Source of the DNA: CAINVV01 sp038323575
GTDB lineage: Bacteria > Bacteroidota > Bacteroidia > Bacteroidales > Prolixibacteraceae
Length of the DNA: 64,000 bases
NCBI GenBank assembly: GCA_038323575.1
Contig: JBBQHB010000003.1
Location: forward strand, 1-64,000
Reading direction: 5' to 3'
Position 1 is the first letter of the stretch. Every line of letters starts with the position of its first letter. Below the pieces are notes generated by a model. It ran no database searches. It saw nothing but the letters and a program-made list of their open reading frames with translations, and was not told where the DNA came from. A program made the position numbers and the translations under genes. This document shows, in pieces, positions 52,343-61,727 of the stretch.

Positions 52343-55038
52343 TACTGTACCTTGTCGTAGAAACTATCCTGTTTGCTGAGTTTCAGGTCCTGAAGCATTG
52401 CGGCGGTAGCCCTAAGCGTAAAGCTGTAACTTTGACGGTATCCGAACGGCACGATATTCAATGACATCTGGAAGCAGTGGAGGTCCCTGAAGATGTTGAA
52501 CTGAGTAAAAGACACCTCCATTTTCTGAAGATCTACTCCGGATGAAAATCCAATCTGCCAGCCTTTTGTTAAACTGACATTCCCGTTAAAATCAAGGGTT
52601 TGATTAATCTGTGGTTTCGCTGCAGGGTCTGGTTTGCTGTATCTGAGGCTGTAATCAAACCGGAAGTCCCACGGAAGGCTGAAATCAGCATATTCCGGGA
52701 TGTCAGGATAGTTTTTTCTTGCAGCGTCAATGACTTTCTGATCCTCTGATTTGGGCAATGGCTTCCCGTCCGGACCTATTACCCGTTTTAATTTTTCCTT
52801 TTCCTCCTTTGTTTTAGACTTAAATCCATATCCGAACGACATGTTGGCGCTGGTTAACCTGGCTATTTTCCCGTCTTTTGATATTTGATAAACATTGATC
52901 AGGTGTCCGTTCTCATAAACATACGGATCCATGATGGCACCCATATTTACGTCGATACTTGCCACCTTTGTACGTGCCGAGATGTTGATATTGAAAAGAT
53001 TGAGCGAATCTGCGGCAAGGTTATAGGAGGTGGCAAAGGACAACTGATCGAGTAGTTTAACTTTTTTGAATTTCTCCTTTGAAAGCGTATCATTGGTATT
53101 CAGCATCTTCATCTCAAGGGTATTGTTAACATTGAGACCGATAGAACCGGATCTGCCCTGCCCTGCCGTGCCGAAAACACCTCCCTGGTGATAGGGATAT
53201 CTCAAAGACACCGGTCTTCCCTGGTCATCATAATATTCAACCGTACCATACATGTTATAACCCGGGTTACTGAAATCGGGCAGCATGCTGAAACTCAGAC
53301 TTGGTGTCATCACGTGCCTGATCTCATTGATATTCGATTTTTTATTCAGCGGCCTATAACTACCATAAATCTTTGAGGAAGCTCCTACACTGACAGAATA
53401 ATCATAATCCCTGGTAAAACCGTAAATCGTATCAGTCACCTCTACCGTCTTCTTTACAGGATTCCAGTCTTTCCGGATCTGTTGGGTATACCATCGTTCA
53501 TTGTAATTGAGTGAAGGGCTGACAGTAATAAATTTAAGTAATTTAAAGGAAGTACTTACCGGAATGCTCTGTTTAACGCCATTCTGCCAATCTTTGCTCA
53601 GATTGGAATTTAAGAGCAGGTACTCCTTGGTGTTGATGGAATTTTGCATGTCAAAACTATAGCTCATTCCGATCTTTTGGTACCACTTTTCTTTGCCTGA
53701 AGCATTTTTTGATTTGAACGGGTAAAGACGGTTGACGTTGAATGTCATCTGAGGAAAAGTCAGACTTATGGTTGTATCCCGGCTGTTTTGTGAATGGCGC
53801 AAGTTAGCAGACATGGCAAACGGAGTATTGTCCCACCGTCTCGTATAAGATATGCTCGATTGCTTGGTGTTGGTCAGATAATTGGAGTTACCCTGACTAA
53901 AATTTGTATTGGAATTGTTCTGGTCGTACTGGCTTGTTGAGAAGTTAACACTGGCACTGAAAGTCGAATTCGGACTTGCCTTTGCATCCAGCGCGTGATT
54001 CCAGGTGATGGCATAATCATTCTGAATTTTATAATCAGGTAATCCTTTATCTCCAAAGACATTCTTATAATAATTGAAATCAAAACCGCCACTGAATTTG
54101 TAACGAAGCCTGTAATTGGTATGCACTTTGAGACCTCTCGATCCTTTTGAGAATATATCTCCTCTCAATGCCAAATCAAAATAATCATTGGCAGCCCAGT
54201 AATAACCTATATCACGCAAAAAGAATCCCCTGTTGATCTCATCTCCGTAAGTCGGCATCAAAAATCCCGACGAATACTTGGGCGAGTTCGGGAAAAATCC
54301 GAATGGAATAAACAAAAAATAGATCGGCATATCTTCTACAACCAGGTAAGCCGGTCCTGTAACGATTTTTTTGTTTGAAAGTACTTTGGCCTTAGTCATC
54401 TGAAGGTAGAAATGGGGGTGTTCGGCATCGCAGGTCGTGTATCTGCCATCCTTCATATTGTAGGTGGAGTCATTCACCAATTTTGTTTTCCCGCTATGGA
54501 TGTAGCCGCCCTCCTGATCTGTCACAACTCCGTACACAATTCCTTTCTTGGTAAGAAAATTGTATCTTATTTCATCAGCTTCAAATTCTTGCTCCGCTTG
54601 CTTAAAAATCGGTTTTCCCACAATTGTACCGGTAGAATCAGGTAATCCGGTTGCGTGAATCAGGTTACTGTCCCGGTTTAACTCAATATAATCTGCCTTC
54701 AATTCAATATCCTTGTACTTAACCTGGGCATTCTTAAACATGTAAATTTTGTTTTTGGTATTGTCGATGTTGATTTTTCCGTCTGCCGTGTAATCAACCT
54801 CGGCATCAAAATCGCTGCCACCATTCAGGTGTTTAAGCGAATCCAGGGACATGGTGTCCTTCTTCAATACTGTCAGTGAATCCCTAAACGATTTTCTGAC
54901 ATCCTTCGGCAAGCTTAAAGAAGATTTTTTCTGGCTGTTGCTTGTGTTTCTGTTCTGAGCCGGTTCCTGAGCAAAAACAAAAGAGTGCCAAAACAGAATC
55001 AGAAGTACCGTATATCTTAATTGTCGTTTCGTGCCCAA
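52339..55038 (-). CDS. lptD: LptD/OstA-like outer-membrane LPS assembly protein
   Basis: The frame is open to 55119, but TTG 55038 gives a normal signal peptide (GTKRQLRYTVLLILFWHSFVFAQ) and about 899 residues; an exact -7 element on this strand at 55094-55101 also argues for a start downstream of it. An OstA-like N-terminal domain (about 110-240: DGKINIDNTKNKIYMFKNAQ, ADYIELNRDSNLIHATG) is followed by a large beta-barrel starting near LFIPFGFFPNSPKYSSGFLMP. It would place LPS or lipooligosaccharide in the outer leaflet. The Bacteroidota form is divergent, so the name is by family layout. Confidence 0.82.
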   Translation of the reverse strand: MGTKRQLRYTVLLILFWHSFVFAQEPAQNRNTSNSQKKSSLSLPKDVRKSFRDSLTVLKKDTMSLDSLKHLNGGSDFDAEVDYTADGKINIDNTKNKIYMFKNAQVKYKDIELKADYIELNRDSNLIHATGLPDSTGTIVGKPIFKQAEQEFEADEIRYNFLTKKGIVYGVVTDQEGGYIHSGKTKLVNDSTYNMKDGRYTTCDAEHPHFYLQMTKAKVLSNKKIVTGPAYLVVEDMPIYFLFIPFGFFPNSPKYSSGFLMPTYGDEINRGFFLRDIGYYWAANDYFDLALRGDIFSKGSRGLKVHTNYRLRYKFSGGFDFNYYKNVFGDKGLPDYKIQNDYAITWNHALDAKASPNSTFSASVNFSTSQYDQNNSNTNFSQGNSNYLTNTKQSSISYTRRWDNTPFAMSANLRHSQNSRDTTISLTFPQMTFNVNRLYPFKSKNASGKEKWYQKIGMSYSFDMQNSINTKEYLLLNSNLSKDWQNGVKQSIPVSTSFKLLKFITVSPSLNYNERWYTQQIRKDWNPVKKTVEVTDTIYGFTRDYDYSVSVGASSKIYGSYRPLNKKSNINEIRHVMTPSLSFSMLPDFSNPGYNMYGTVEYYDDQGRPVSLRYPYHQGGVFGTAGQGRSGSIGLNVNNTLEMKMLNTNDTLSKEKFKKVKLLDQLSFATSYNLAADSLNLFNINISARTKVASIDVNMGAIMDPYVYENGHLINVYQISKDGKIARLTSANMSFGYGFKSKTKEEKEKLKRVIGPDGKPLPKSEDQKVIDAARKNYPDIPEYADFSLPWDFRFDYSLRYSKPDPAAKPQINQTLDFNGNVSLTKGWQIGFSSGVDLQKMEVSFTQFNIFRDLHCFQMSLNIVPFGYRQSYSFTLRATAAMLQDLKLSKQDSFYDKVQY

Positions 55039-55093
55039 ATCTAATGAATTAGACCGATTTTTGATCCTGATTTTATATCGCCGGTCTGACAGG

Positions 55094-55101
55094 CAAAAGT
55101 A
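55094..55101 (-). promoter_or_regulatory. candidate -7 element for the lptD-like gene
   Basis: TACTTTTG on the minus strand matches TAnnTTTG; TTTG at 55117-55120 may be the -33 element, though the spacer is only 15 bp. Its place inside the longest open frame supports a downstream start for the lptD-like gene. Confidence 0.45.
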
Positions 55102-55129
55102 AAAAATTCGCGCTGACAAAAAGGAGTCA

Positions 55130-55158
55130 TTGATAAATAATTTAATCTTCTATTTTTG
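55130..55158 (+). promoter_or_regulatory. promoter of the amidase gene
   Basis: A -33 TTG (55130-55132), an 18-bp spacer and a -7 TATTTTTG (55151-55158) lie 20 bp before the start codon. The spacing is identical to the promoter of the B12 riboswitch. Confidence 0.6.
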
Positions 55159-55178
55159 TATAGGTTTACAATAAAATA

Positions 55179-56471
55179 ATGGGATCATTTTCAGAAAAAT
55201 ATAAGGCAACCGGAAAGAGTCCTCGCAGGTTCAATTTAATTTACCTTCTCTTTGTATTTTTAGCTGCGGGTACAACAGCTCACGGTCAAAAGGGGAACGT
55301 TAATACCTCCAAAATCGTAGTAATCGATGCAGGGCACGGGGGAAAGGATCCGGGTTCAGTCGTTGGAATTGCGAAAGAGAAGAATATTGTACTGGACATT
55401 GCCCTCAAACTGGGAAACCTGATCAAACAAAACCAAAAGAACATCAAAGTGGTATATACCCGGGATGGCGACTATTTTATCCCGTTAATGGACAGGGCTA
55501 ATATTGCCAACAGGATACATGCAGATCTTTTCATTTCCATCCATGCAAATTACTGCAGCACTCCTGAAATTAACGGCACAGAAACGTATGTACTTGGCTT
55601 ACACAGAACTGAGGACAACCTGAATGTTGCAAAAAAAGAGAACAGCGTCATTTTACTCGAAGACAACTACTCTACCCGTTATGAAGGATTCAATCCCAAT
55701 CTTTCAGAATCGTACATAATGTTTGAACTGATTCAGGATTCCTACCTGGATCAAAGTCTCCGGTTTGCATCCATCCTGCAGTCCAATTTCAAAGAACTGG
55801 CCCAAAGACGCGACAGGGAGGTCAGACAAGCTGGATTTTTGGTGCTGAGGGAAACATCGATGCCCAGCGTGCTGATCGAAACCGGCTATCTAAGCAACAA
55901 GAAGGAGAACAGTTTCCTGTTGACTGATGCCGGAAGGAGTGAAATAGCCCATTCAATCCACGGATCCCTGGTTAGCTATCTGAACAAAATCGATACAAAG
56001 GACAACCTGGCGATTCAGTCTGAAAGGGAGATAAAACCTGCAGCCGCTTTGCCAAAAGCAGTACAAACTCCGAAAACCGCAGTTAAACCGGACCCGGGGA
56101 CTGCACTTAAAGACAAAAAAAGCGCAGTTAATCAAAGGCCTTCTTCCCAGGGAGTGAAAAACACAACAAAAGAAATTACCGTTGAAGCTAACACTCCGTC
56201 GGACAAAACTTCCGGGAGTAATACTACCTGTGCCATCCAGATTGGGGCATTATCAAAAAAGATCGATCCGGATTCCAGAGCGTTCAAGGGAATAAAACCG
56301 ATCCGAATGATATTTCTGGGAGGAAAGTATAAGTATATTTGCTATGAAACTGATACTTTTCAGGACACAAAAGCAAATTTCGATGCTGTAAAAAAGAACT
56401 TTCCGGATGCCTTTATCGTATCAGTTAAAGACAACCAAACCAAGTTTGTATGGAATGGTCGTGGAAAATAG
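55179..56471 (+). CDS. N-acetylmuramoyl-L-alanine amidase (Amidase_3)
   Basis: A 430-residue exported amidase that cuts the bond between MurNAc and the stem peptide. A signal/anchor (about 18-37, ending TAHGQ) precedes the Amidase_3 domain (about 45-270), with zinc ligands and catalytic residues in VVIDAGHGGKDPGS (His), a Glu downstream, LFISIHANYC (His) and VLIETGYLSNKKE (Glu). A lysine/proline-rich linker leads to a C-terminal SPOR-like domain (about 350-430, CAIQIGALSKKI). Amidases of this kind act at division sites. It is followed by the mlaD-like gene after 152 bp. Confidence 0.88.
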   Translation: MGSFSEKYKATGKSPRRFNLIYLLFVFLAAGTTAHGQKGNVNTSKIVVIDAGHGGKDPGSVVGIAKEKNIVLDIALKLGNLIKQNQKNIKVVYTRDGDYFIPLMDRANIANRIHADLFISIHANYCSTPEINGTETYVLGLHRTEDNLNVAKKENSVILLEDNYSTRYEGFNPNLSESYIMFELIQDSYLDQSLRFASILQSNFKELAQRRDREVRQAGFLVLRETSMPSVLIETGYLSNKKENSFLLTDAGRSEIAHSIHGSLVSYLNKIDTKDNLAIQSEREIKPAAALPKAVQTPKTAVKPDPGTALKDKKSAVNQRPSSQGVKNTTKEITVEANTPSDKTSGSNTTCAIQIGALSKKIDPDSRAFKGIKPIRMIFLGGKYKYICYETDTFQDTKANFDAVKKNFPDAFIVSVKDNQTKFVWNGRGK

Positions 56472-56623
56472 TAACGGCAATTTTTAAAGTTAGTTGAAGA
56501 TTAATGCATATTTAATTCAAATCCGCTATACCTTTGTATCCAACTTTAGACCACCTCCTTTGATTTAAATTTCAAAGGGTAATTGTAATTCAAATGAAAT
56601 CTGTTAAACTAAATTAGCAACCA

Positions 56624-57883
56624 GTGAAAATCTCAAAGACTTCCAAAATTGGACTCGTTTTGGTAATTGGCTTCATGGTTTTGGTCTGGGGAATCAATTT
56701 CCTTAAAGGACGCGACATTTTAAGAACAGAGACAGTTTATGTAGCGCGGTATAAAAATGTGGCCGGATTGGCAGCTTCTACCATTGTTCAGCTAAATGGC
56801 TTAAAGATCGGGTACGTCCGTGAGGTCTATTTTGCTGAAGATTTATCCGGAGATCTTATTGTTAAGATCGCTGTTTTTAATAAATTTCCTTTACCGGTCG
56901 GAACAACAGCAGAAATTTCCAGCAGTGATCTGTTGGGCTCAAAGATGGTGAGATTGAATCTTGGTAAATCTTCCGTGTTTTACCATCATAACGACACCAT
57001 CAAATCCGGGATTGAATCAGATTTCATGACCCAGGTTACAGAACAAATTGCCCCCATCAGAGCCAAATCGGAACGGTTGATCGTCTCCCTTGATTCAATT
57101 GTATCAAGTGTATCCATTATGCTGAACAGCGAGACCAGAAGAAACATCAGCAAAAGTATCGAGCAAATCAGTATCACAATGCAAAATCTGGAACAGATCT
57201 CCGGTGATTTAAGTGATGTAGTAAATGAACAAAAAAATAACCTGTCAGCCACCATTGTCAATCTGAAGGAGATGACTGATCAGTTTAACAATGACTCTAA
57301 AGTGTTGGGCAAAATCCTGAACAATTTTGCATCTATCAGTGATTCAATCAATCCCGCTGAATTGAAGTCAACACTTAACCATCTAAACAGGTCTGTTACT
57401 GGTTTGGAAACAATGCTCAGCAATATCAACAACTCAAACGGGACCATCGGACGACTTGTAAAGGATTCTACCTTGTATAACCGGCTGGCTGAATCGAGTG
57501 ATAATTTGAACCAATTACTCGTTGATCTGAAAAGAAATCCTCACCGCTATGTGAAAATAACTGCTTTTGACTTCGGAAAAGAAGTTTACCTGGCTCCAAG
57601 TGCAACTTACAAGACAATTGAAAATATCGACTTTAAAGTTTTCTTATTCAGTTCGACGGTTAAGATTCCGCTTGAATCCTCTATATTCCAAGAAATTAGC
57701 AATGTAACCGAAGTTGTGGATGGTTCTAAATATCTTTACTTTGCTGGTGAAGATAAGTCGTACGATAAAGTTAGAATGATTCTAGATAAGGTACAACTAT
57801 CTTTTCCTCAGGCATCTTTGAAGGCATATGAGAACAAAGAAGAAATTTCTTTAAAAAAAGCCTTAAAAATTTGTTCAAAGTAA
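56624..57883 (+). CDS. MlaD-family (MCE domain) lipid-transport protein
   Basis: Start codon GTG 56624 (annotated as Met, KISKTSKIGLVLVIG). The 419-residue protein has an N-terminal membrane helix (about 8-26), an MCE domain (about 35-115: YVARYKNVAGLAASTIVQLNG, GTTAEISSSDLLGSKMVRLN) and a long helical C-terminal region with coiled-coil character (about 140-310). MCE proteins form rings that carry phospholipids between inner and outer membranes. The permease and ATPase partners (MlaE, MlaF) are not in the window. A possible -7 element TACCTTTG is at 56529-56536. Confidence 0.85.
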   Translation: MKISKTSKIGLVLVIGFMVLVWGINFLKGRDILRTETVYVARYKNVAGLAASTIVQLNGLKIGYVREVYFAEDLSGDLIVKIAVFNKFPLPVGTTAEISSSDLLGSKMVRLNLGKSSVFYHHNDTIKSGIESDFMTQVTEQIAPIRAKSERLIVSLDSIVSSVSIMLNSETRRNISKSIEQISITMQNLEQISGDLSDVVNEQKNNLSATIVNLKEMTDQFNNDSKVLGKILNNFASISDSINPAELKSTLNHLNRSVTGLETMLSNINNSNGTIGRLVKDSTLYNRLAESSDNLNQLLVDLKRNPHRYVKITAFDFGKEVYLAPSATYKTIENIDFKVFLFSSTVKIPLESSIFQEISNVTEVVDGSKYLYFAGEDKSYDKVRMILDKVQLSFPQASLKAYENKEEISLKKALKICSK

Positions 57884-58203
57884 TTTTGAATTAATCATTT
57901 TTAACTAATTTAACCCAACGAAAATTGGTTGTTTTTTTACGTTTTTTGTCTTTCCGCAAAAAATAGAACATCAGAAATTTTAAGGTTAAAAAAATATTGA
58001 ATTAGCATTCTATCAGCATTTTGGCCTATACAATTTTCTATGTTGCTGAAAATCAGGCAATTAACGTTTTACAAGCAATATATAAGTTTGATTTATACTT
58101 AATTAGATGATGAACACTTTGATACCTTTTGATCTGGTGTGATCTTTTATCTCTAGAGACAATTTAAAGACAATTTTAAAAAAAAAGAATTACCACAACC
58201 TAA
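57884..58203 (+). other. 320-bp gap between the mlaD-like gene and dnaA
   Basis: A strongly AT-rich gap. A terminator-like hairpin (57912-57938) closes the mlaD-like gene. TAAGTTTG (58083-58090) fits the -7 consensus but lacks a -33 partner. No set of DnaA boxes (TTATCCACA-like) was found, so this is not called an origin. Confidence 0.5.
57912..57938 (+). terminator. terminator after the mlaD-like gene
   Basis: AACCCAA and TTGGTT pair with one bulged base around CGAAAA, followed by G and seven T residues. Confidence 0.65.
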
Positions 58204-59634
58204 ATGGAGAAAGATCACGTCAGAATATGGGACAGTTGTTTAAGAATAATTAAAGACAATGTACCTAATATAAGTTACAGGACCTGGTTCGAGCCTATTG
58301 TTCCGCTAAAATTGGAGAACAATATCCTGACAATTCAGGTTCCGAGTCCGTTCTTTTATGAATACCTTGAAGAACAGTATATCGATATTCTGAGAAAAAC
58401 CCTTAGAAAGGAACTCGGAGCAGGTGCTAAACTGGAATACAATGTCGTTGTTGACAACAACAACAGTGTAAACAACAAGCCTTATACCATAAAATTACCA
58501 ACCAACCAAAATAATAATTTAAAAAACAAGCCGGTTTCTGCCGTACTTCCTTCAGATGAAACCGGTATCCGTAATCCCTTTGTCATTCCCGGCATCCAAA
58601 AAGTACAAATCGATTCCCAACTTAAATCAGACAATACTTTTGACAACTTCATAGAGGGTGAATGCAACCGTCTGGCACGCAGTGCGGGTTATGCCGTAGC
58701 TCAAAAACCGGGAGGAACTGCATTTAATCCGTTGATGCTTTACGGAAATTCAGGATTGGGAAAGACCCACCTTGCACAAGCAATCGGAATTGAAGTTAAA
58801 GAGCGCTACCCCGACAAGATTGTATTGTATGTTAATGCCAATAAGTTCTTTATCCAGTTTTCAGAAGCTACCCGCAACAACTCCCGCAATGATTTTTTGC
58901 ACTTTTATCAGATGATCGATGTTTTGATTATTGATGACGTACAGGAGTTTGCCGGGAAAGAGAAAACGCAGGAAACATTCTTCCATATATTCAACCACCT
59001 CCACCAGTCAGGCAAACAGTTGATCCTTACATCAGACAAATCACCCATCGAATTAAAAGGAATGGAACAGCGTCTGCTCTCCCGTTTCAAATGGGGATTG
59101 ACTGCTGATCTGCAGGTACCCGACTTCGAAACCAGGATGAACATTCTCAGGAAAAAGATCTACAAGGATGGTATTGTCATCTCAGAAGAGGTACTGGAAT
59201 ACATAGCCTCACACATCAACAGCAATGTCAGGGAACTGGAAGGAGCCCTGATTTCACTGCTGGCCCAGGCAACGCTGAACAAAAAGGAAATTACGCTTGA
59301 TCTGGCAATTAAAATGATTAACAAGTTGGTTAACAATACGAAAAGAGAGTTAACCATCGATTATATTTCAAAAGTTGTCTCTGATTATTTTTGCATCCCC
59401 GTTGATTCACTTGCAGTTAAAACGCGAAAGAGAGAAATCGTCCAGGCCCGGCAAATTGCGATGTACTTCTCAAAGAATCTGACCCAATCGTCTCTTGCGT
59501 CGATTGGTTCCCAGATCGGAGGTAAAGACCATGCCACCGTCCTTCATGCCTGCAGAACTGTGACAAATCTTAAGGAGATTGATAAAAATTTCAGGTTGAG
59601 TATAGACGAGATCGAAAACAAATTGAAAATGTAA
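58204..59634 (+). CDS. dnaA: chromosomal replication initiator protein DnaA
   Basis: A 476-residue initiator. Domain I (1-90) is followed by an N/K-rich linker and the AAA+ ATPase: Walker A GNSGLGKTHLAQ (about 181-192), Walker B VLIIDDVQEF, sensor regions LTSDKSP and QRLLSRFKWG. The C-terminal DNA-binding domain IV carries the DnaA signature GGKDHATVLHACRTV. All expected residues are present. It is not next to dnaN or recF, which is common in Bacteroidota. A good terminator follows. Confidence 0.97.
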   Translation: MEKDHVRIWDSCLRIIKDNVPNISYRTWFEPIVPLKLENNILTIQVPSPFFYEYLEEQYIDILRKTLRKELGAGAKLEYNVVVDNNNSVNNKPYTIKLPTNQNNNLKNKPVSAVLPSDETGIRNPFVIPGIQKVQIDSQLKSDNTFDNFIEGECNRLARSAGYAVAQKPGGTAFNPLMLYGNSGLGKTHLAQAIGIEVKERYPDKIVLYVNANKFFIQFSEATRNNSRNDFLHFYQMIDVLIIDDVQEFAGKEKTQETFFHIFNHLHQSGKQLILTSDKSPIELKGMEQRLLSRFKWGLTADLQVPDFETRMNILRKKIYKDGIVISEEVLEYIASHINSNVRELEGALISLLAQATLNKKEITLDLAIKMINKLVNNTKRELTIDYISKVVSDYFCIPVDSLAVKTRKREIVQARQIAMYFSKNLTQSSLASIGSQIGGKDHATVLHACRTVTNLKEIDKNFRLSIDEIENKLKM

Positions 59635-59643
59635 TTTTCCAAT

Positions 59644-59672
59644 AAGCAGACTGAAAAGTTTGCTTTTTTTTT
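59644..59672 (+). terminator. terminator after dnaA
   Basis: AAGCAGACT, GAAA loop, AGTTTGCTT, then a run of T residues. The stem has one G-T pair. Confidence 0.85.
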
Positions 59673-59704
59673 ACCAATAATGGTTCACTTTTACGTTACA
59701 TCCG

Positions 59705-60316
59705 ATGCTTTCTGATACCTATCTTACGATCGCGCAACCATCAGAAGGCTTGTTCAAGGAGAAGGGAAGCAGATTTCTTTCTTTTGCCTACCCTGTAAGT
59801 AATGAAGAAGAGATCAAAACGATACTGGCAAATATCAGGAAAGAGCATTATTCGGCCAGACATTGTTGCTATGCCTGGAGCCTTGGAACTGAAAATCAAA
59901 GATACAGGGCAAACGACGACGGGGAACCATCCGGAACGGCCGGCAGGCCCATTTATGGACAAATTATATCGAATAACCTGACGAACATACTGATCGTAGT
60001 TGTCAGATATTTTGGAGGGACTCTACTGGGTGTGAGCGGACTCATCCGGGCATATAAGCAGGCAGCAAGTGAAGCCATTAACATTGCCGGTATAGTATCC
60101 AGAATTGTTGAGCATATTTTTGAAATTGAATTTGAATATTCTGCAATGAACGATCTGATGTCTTTTATCAAGGAGGAGCAGCTGGAAGTTATCAGCACGC
60201 AGTTTGATCTGCAATGCAGGATCAATTTAAGCGTCAGGTCTGCCAGGCTGGAGGAAATTGAAACAAAAATTGGGAAAATTGAAGGTATTATTACCCGGAA
60301 AATCATACAGGATTGA
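59705..60316 (+). CDS. yigZ: YigZ/IMPACT-family protein
   Basis: A 203-residue protein of the YigZ/IMPACT (UPF0029) family. The conserved N-terminal domain shows FKEKGSRFLSFAYPV, ARHCCYAWSLG, NDDGEPSGTAGRPI and VVVRYFGGTLLGVSGLIRAYKQAA; a C-terminal ferredoxin-like half (DUF1949 type) follows from about residue 140. YigZ proteins are linked to ribosome-associated or translation-control roles, but the biochemical activity is unsettled. It is followed by pyrB after 28 bp. Confidence 0.9.
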   Translation: MLSDTYLTIAQPSEGLFKEKGSRFLSFAYPVSNEEEIKTILANIRKEHYSARHCCYAWSLGTENQRYRANDDGEPSGTAGRPIYGQIISNNLTNILIVVVRYFGGTLLGVSGLIRAYKQAASEAINIAGIVSRIVEHIFEIEFEYSAMNDLMSFIKEEQLEVISTQFDLQCRINLSVRSARLEEIETKIGKIEGIITRKIIQD

Positions 60317-60344
60317 AATCTAAAATATAATATACCAACTAATT

Positions 60345-61256
60345 ATGAACCAAAAAAGTTTAATCTCTATCACTGATTTTTCAAAGGATGAATATTTGAA
60401 GATCATGGAACTTTCAGCAAAATTTGAAGCTAATCCAAACCAGCCCCTTTTGAAAGGCAAAGTGATTGCAACACTGTTTTTTGAGCCGTCAACCCGGACA
60501 AGGCTTAGTTTTGAGACAGCAATCAATCGCCTCGGCGGTAAAATCATTGGATTCTCAGATTCAAATTCGTCCAGCGTTTCGAAGGGTGAAACGCTTCACG
60601 ACACCATCCGGATGGTGAGCAATTACGCCGATATGATCATCATGCGGCACCCGCTGGAAGGAAGTGCCAGGTATGCGGCAGAAGTAGCTGATGTACCTGT
60701 CATCAATGCCGGTGACGGCGCAAATCAGCACCCAAGTCAGACGCTCCTGGATATGTACTCCATTATGAAGACACAGAGCCGGCTGGATGACATTAACCTC
60801 TTCATGGTAGGTGATCTGAAATACGGCCGTACCGTACACAGCCTGCTGATGGCCATGTCTCAGTTTAAGAATCCCATCTTCAATTTTGTTGCACCACCCG
60901 AACTGGCCATGCCGGATGAGTACAAGCTTTTTCTTACACAGCAGGGTATCCGTTATTTCGAGCACCTTGAATTCAATGATATTATTAACCAGGCGGATAT
61001 CATATACATGACTCGCGTACAAAAGGAGCGGTTTATTGATCCTGTAGAGTATGAAAAAGTCAAAAACGTCTATATCCTTAAAAATGATATGCTGGCAAAC
61101 ACCAAGCCGAATGTGAGGATTTTGCATCCCCTGCCAAGAATCAATGAAATTCATACCAACGTAGATACCAATCCAAAGGCCTATTATTTTACGCAGGCGC
61201 GCAACGGCGTTTTCACACGGATGGCCATTATCTCACATTTGTTAAATCTTCAATAA
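60345..61256 (+). CDS. pyrB: aspartate carbamoyltransferase catalytic subunit
   Basis: A 303-residue ATCase catalytic chain, the first committed step of pyrimidine synthesis. The carbamoyl-phosphate site is FFEPSTRTRLSFETA; MRHPLEGSARYAAE, GDGANQHPSQTLLD and the closing LHPLPRINEI carry further active-site residues. Length is normal. The pyrI regulatory chain follows after 9 bp, so the holoenzyme is of the regulated, E. coli-like class. Confidence 0.96.
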   Translation: MNQKSLISITDFSKDEYLKIMELSAKFEANPNQPLLKGKVIATLFFEPSTRTRLSFETAINRLGGKIIGFSDSNSSSVSKGETLHDTIRMVSNYADMIIMRHPLEGSARYAAEVADVPVINAGDGANQHPSQTLLDMYSIMKTQSRLDDINLFMVGDLKYGRTVHSLLMAMSQFKNPIFNFVAPPELAMPDEYKLFLTQQGIRYFEHLEFNDIINQADIIYMTRVQKERFIDPVEYEKVKNVYILKNDMLANTKPNVRILHPLPRINEIHTNVDTNPKAYYFTQARNGVFTRMAIISHLLNLQ

Positions 61257-61265
61257 CCATAAGCT

Positions 61266-61718
61266 ATGCAAAAGCAGTTAAACGTAAGTGCAATCAAAGA
61301 CGGAACCGTCATTGACCATATCCCCACCAAGGCTCTTTTTAAAGTTATTCAGATTTTGAAATTGGAAGATTTCCAAAACATGGTAACATTTGGCAACAAC
61401 CTTGACAGCAAGGCCATGGGTACAAAAGCCATTATTAAGATTGCCAACCGCTTTTTTGAAGATGTCGAGGTAAATAAAATTGCCCTTGTTGCACCCAATG
61501 CCAAGCTTAATACGATCAGAAACTATGAAGTTGTGGAGAAACGTGTAGTTCAAATTCCGGACCAGGTGAACGGAATTGTACGTTGCTTCAATCCGAAATG
61601 CATCACAAATGTCGAGAATGTCAGCACTAAATTTCAGATTATCAATAATAAACCTATTGAAATGAAGTGCTATTACTGTGAAAAAATTACCTACGAAAAC
61701 GAAATCAGGATCAAATAA
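61266..61718 (+). CDS. pyrI: aspartate carbamoyltransferase regulatory subunit
   Basis: A 150-residue ATCase regulatory chain. The allosteric nucleotide domain (1-100) has VSAIKDGTVIDHIPTKALFK; the zinc domain has the four cysteines in CFNPKC and CYYC near the C-terminus. It binds CTP or ATP and holds the catalytic trimers together. pyrG, which makes CTP, is elsewhere in the window (28584-30203). Confidence 0.96.
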   Translation: MQKQLNVSAIKDGTVIDHIPTKALFKVIQILKLEDFQNMVTFGNNLDSKAMGTKAIIKIANRFFEDVEVNKIALVAPNAKLNTIRNYEVVEKRVVQIPDQVNGIVRCFNPKCITNVENVSTKFQIINNKPIEMKCYYCEKITYENEIRIK

Positions 61719-61727
61719 ATTACTGCA

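Noticed and set aside
57884..58203. Replication origin upstream of dnaA
   Set aside because: The region is AT-rich but no cluster of DnaA boxes was found, and dnaN is not nearby.
60561..61154. Minus-strand open frame of 197 codons opposite pyrB
   Set aside because: Antisense to a complete and conserved pyrB; a shadow of its codon pattern.
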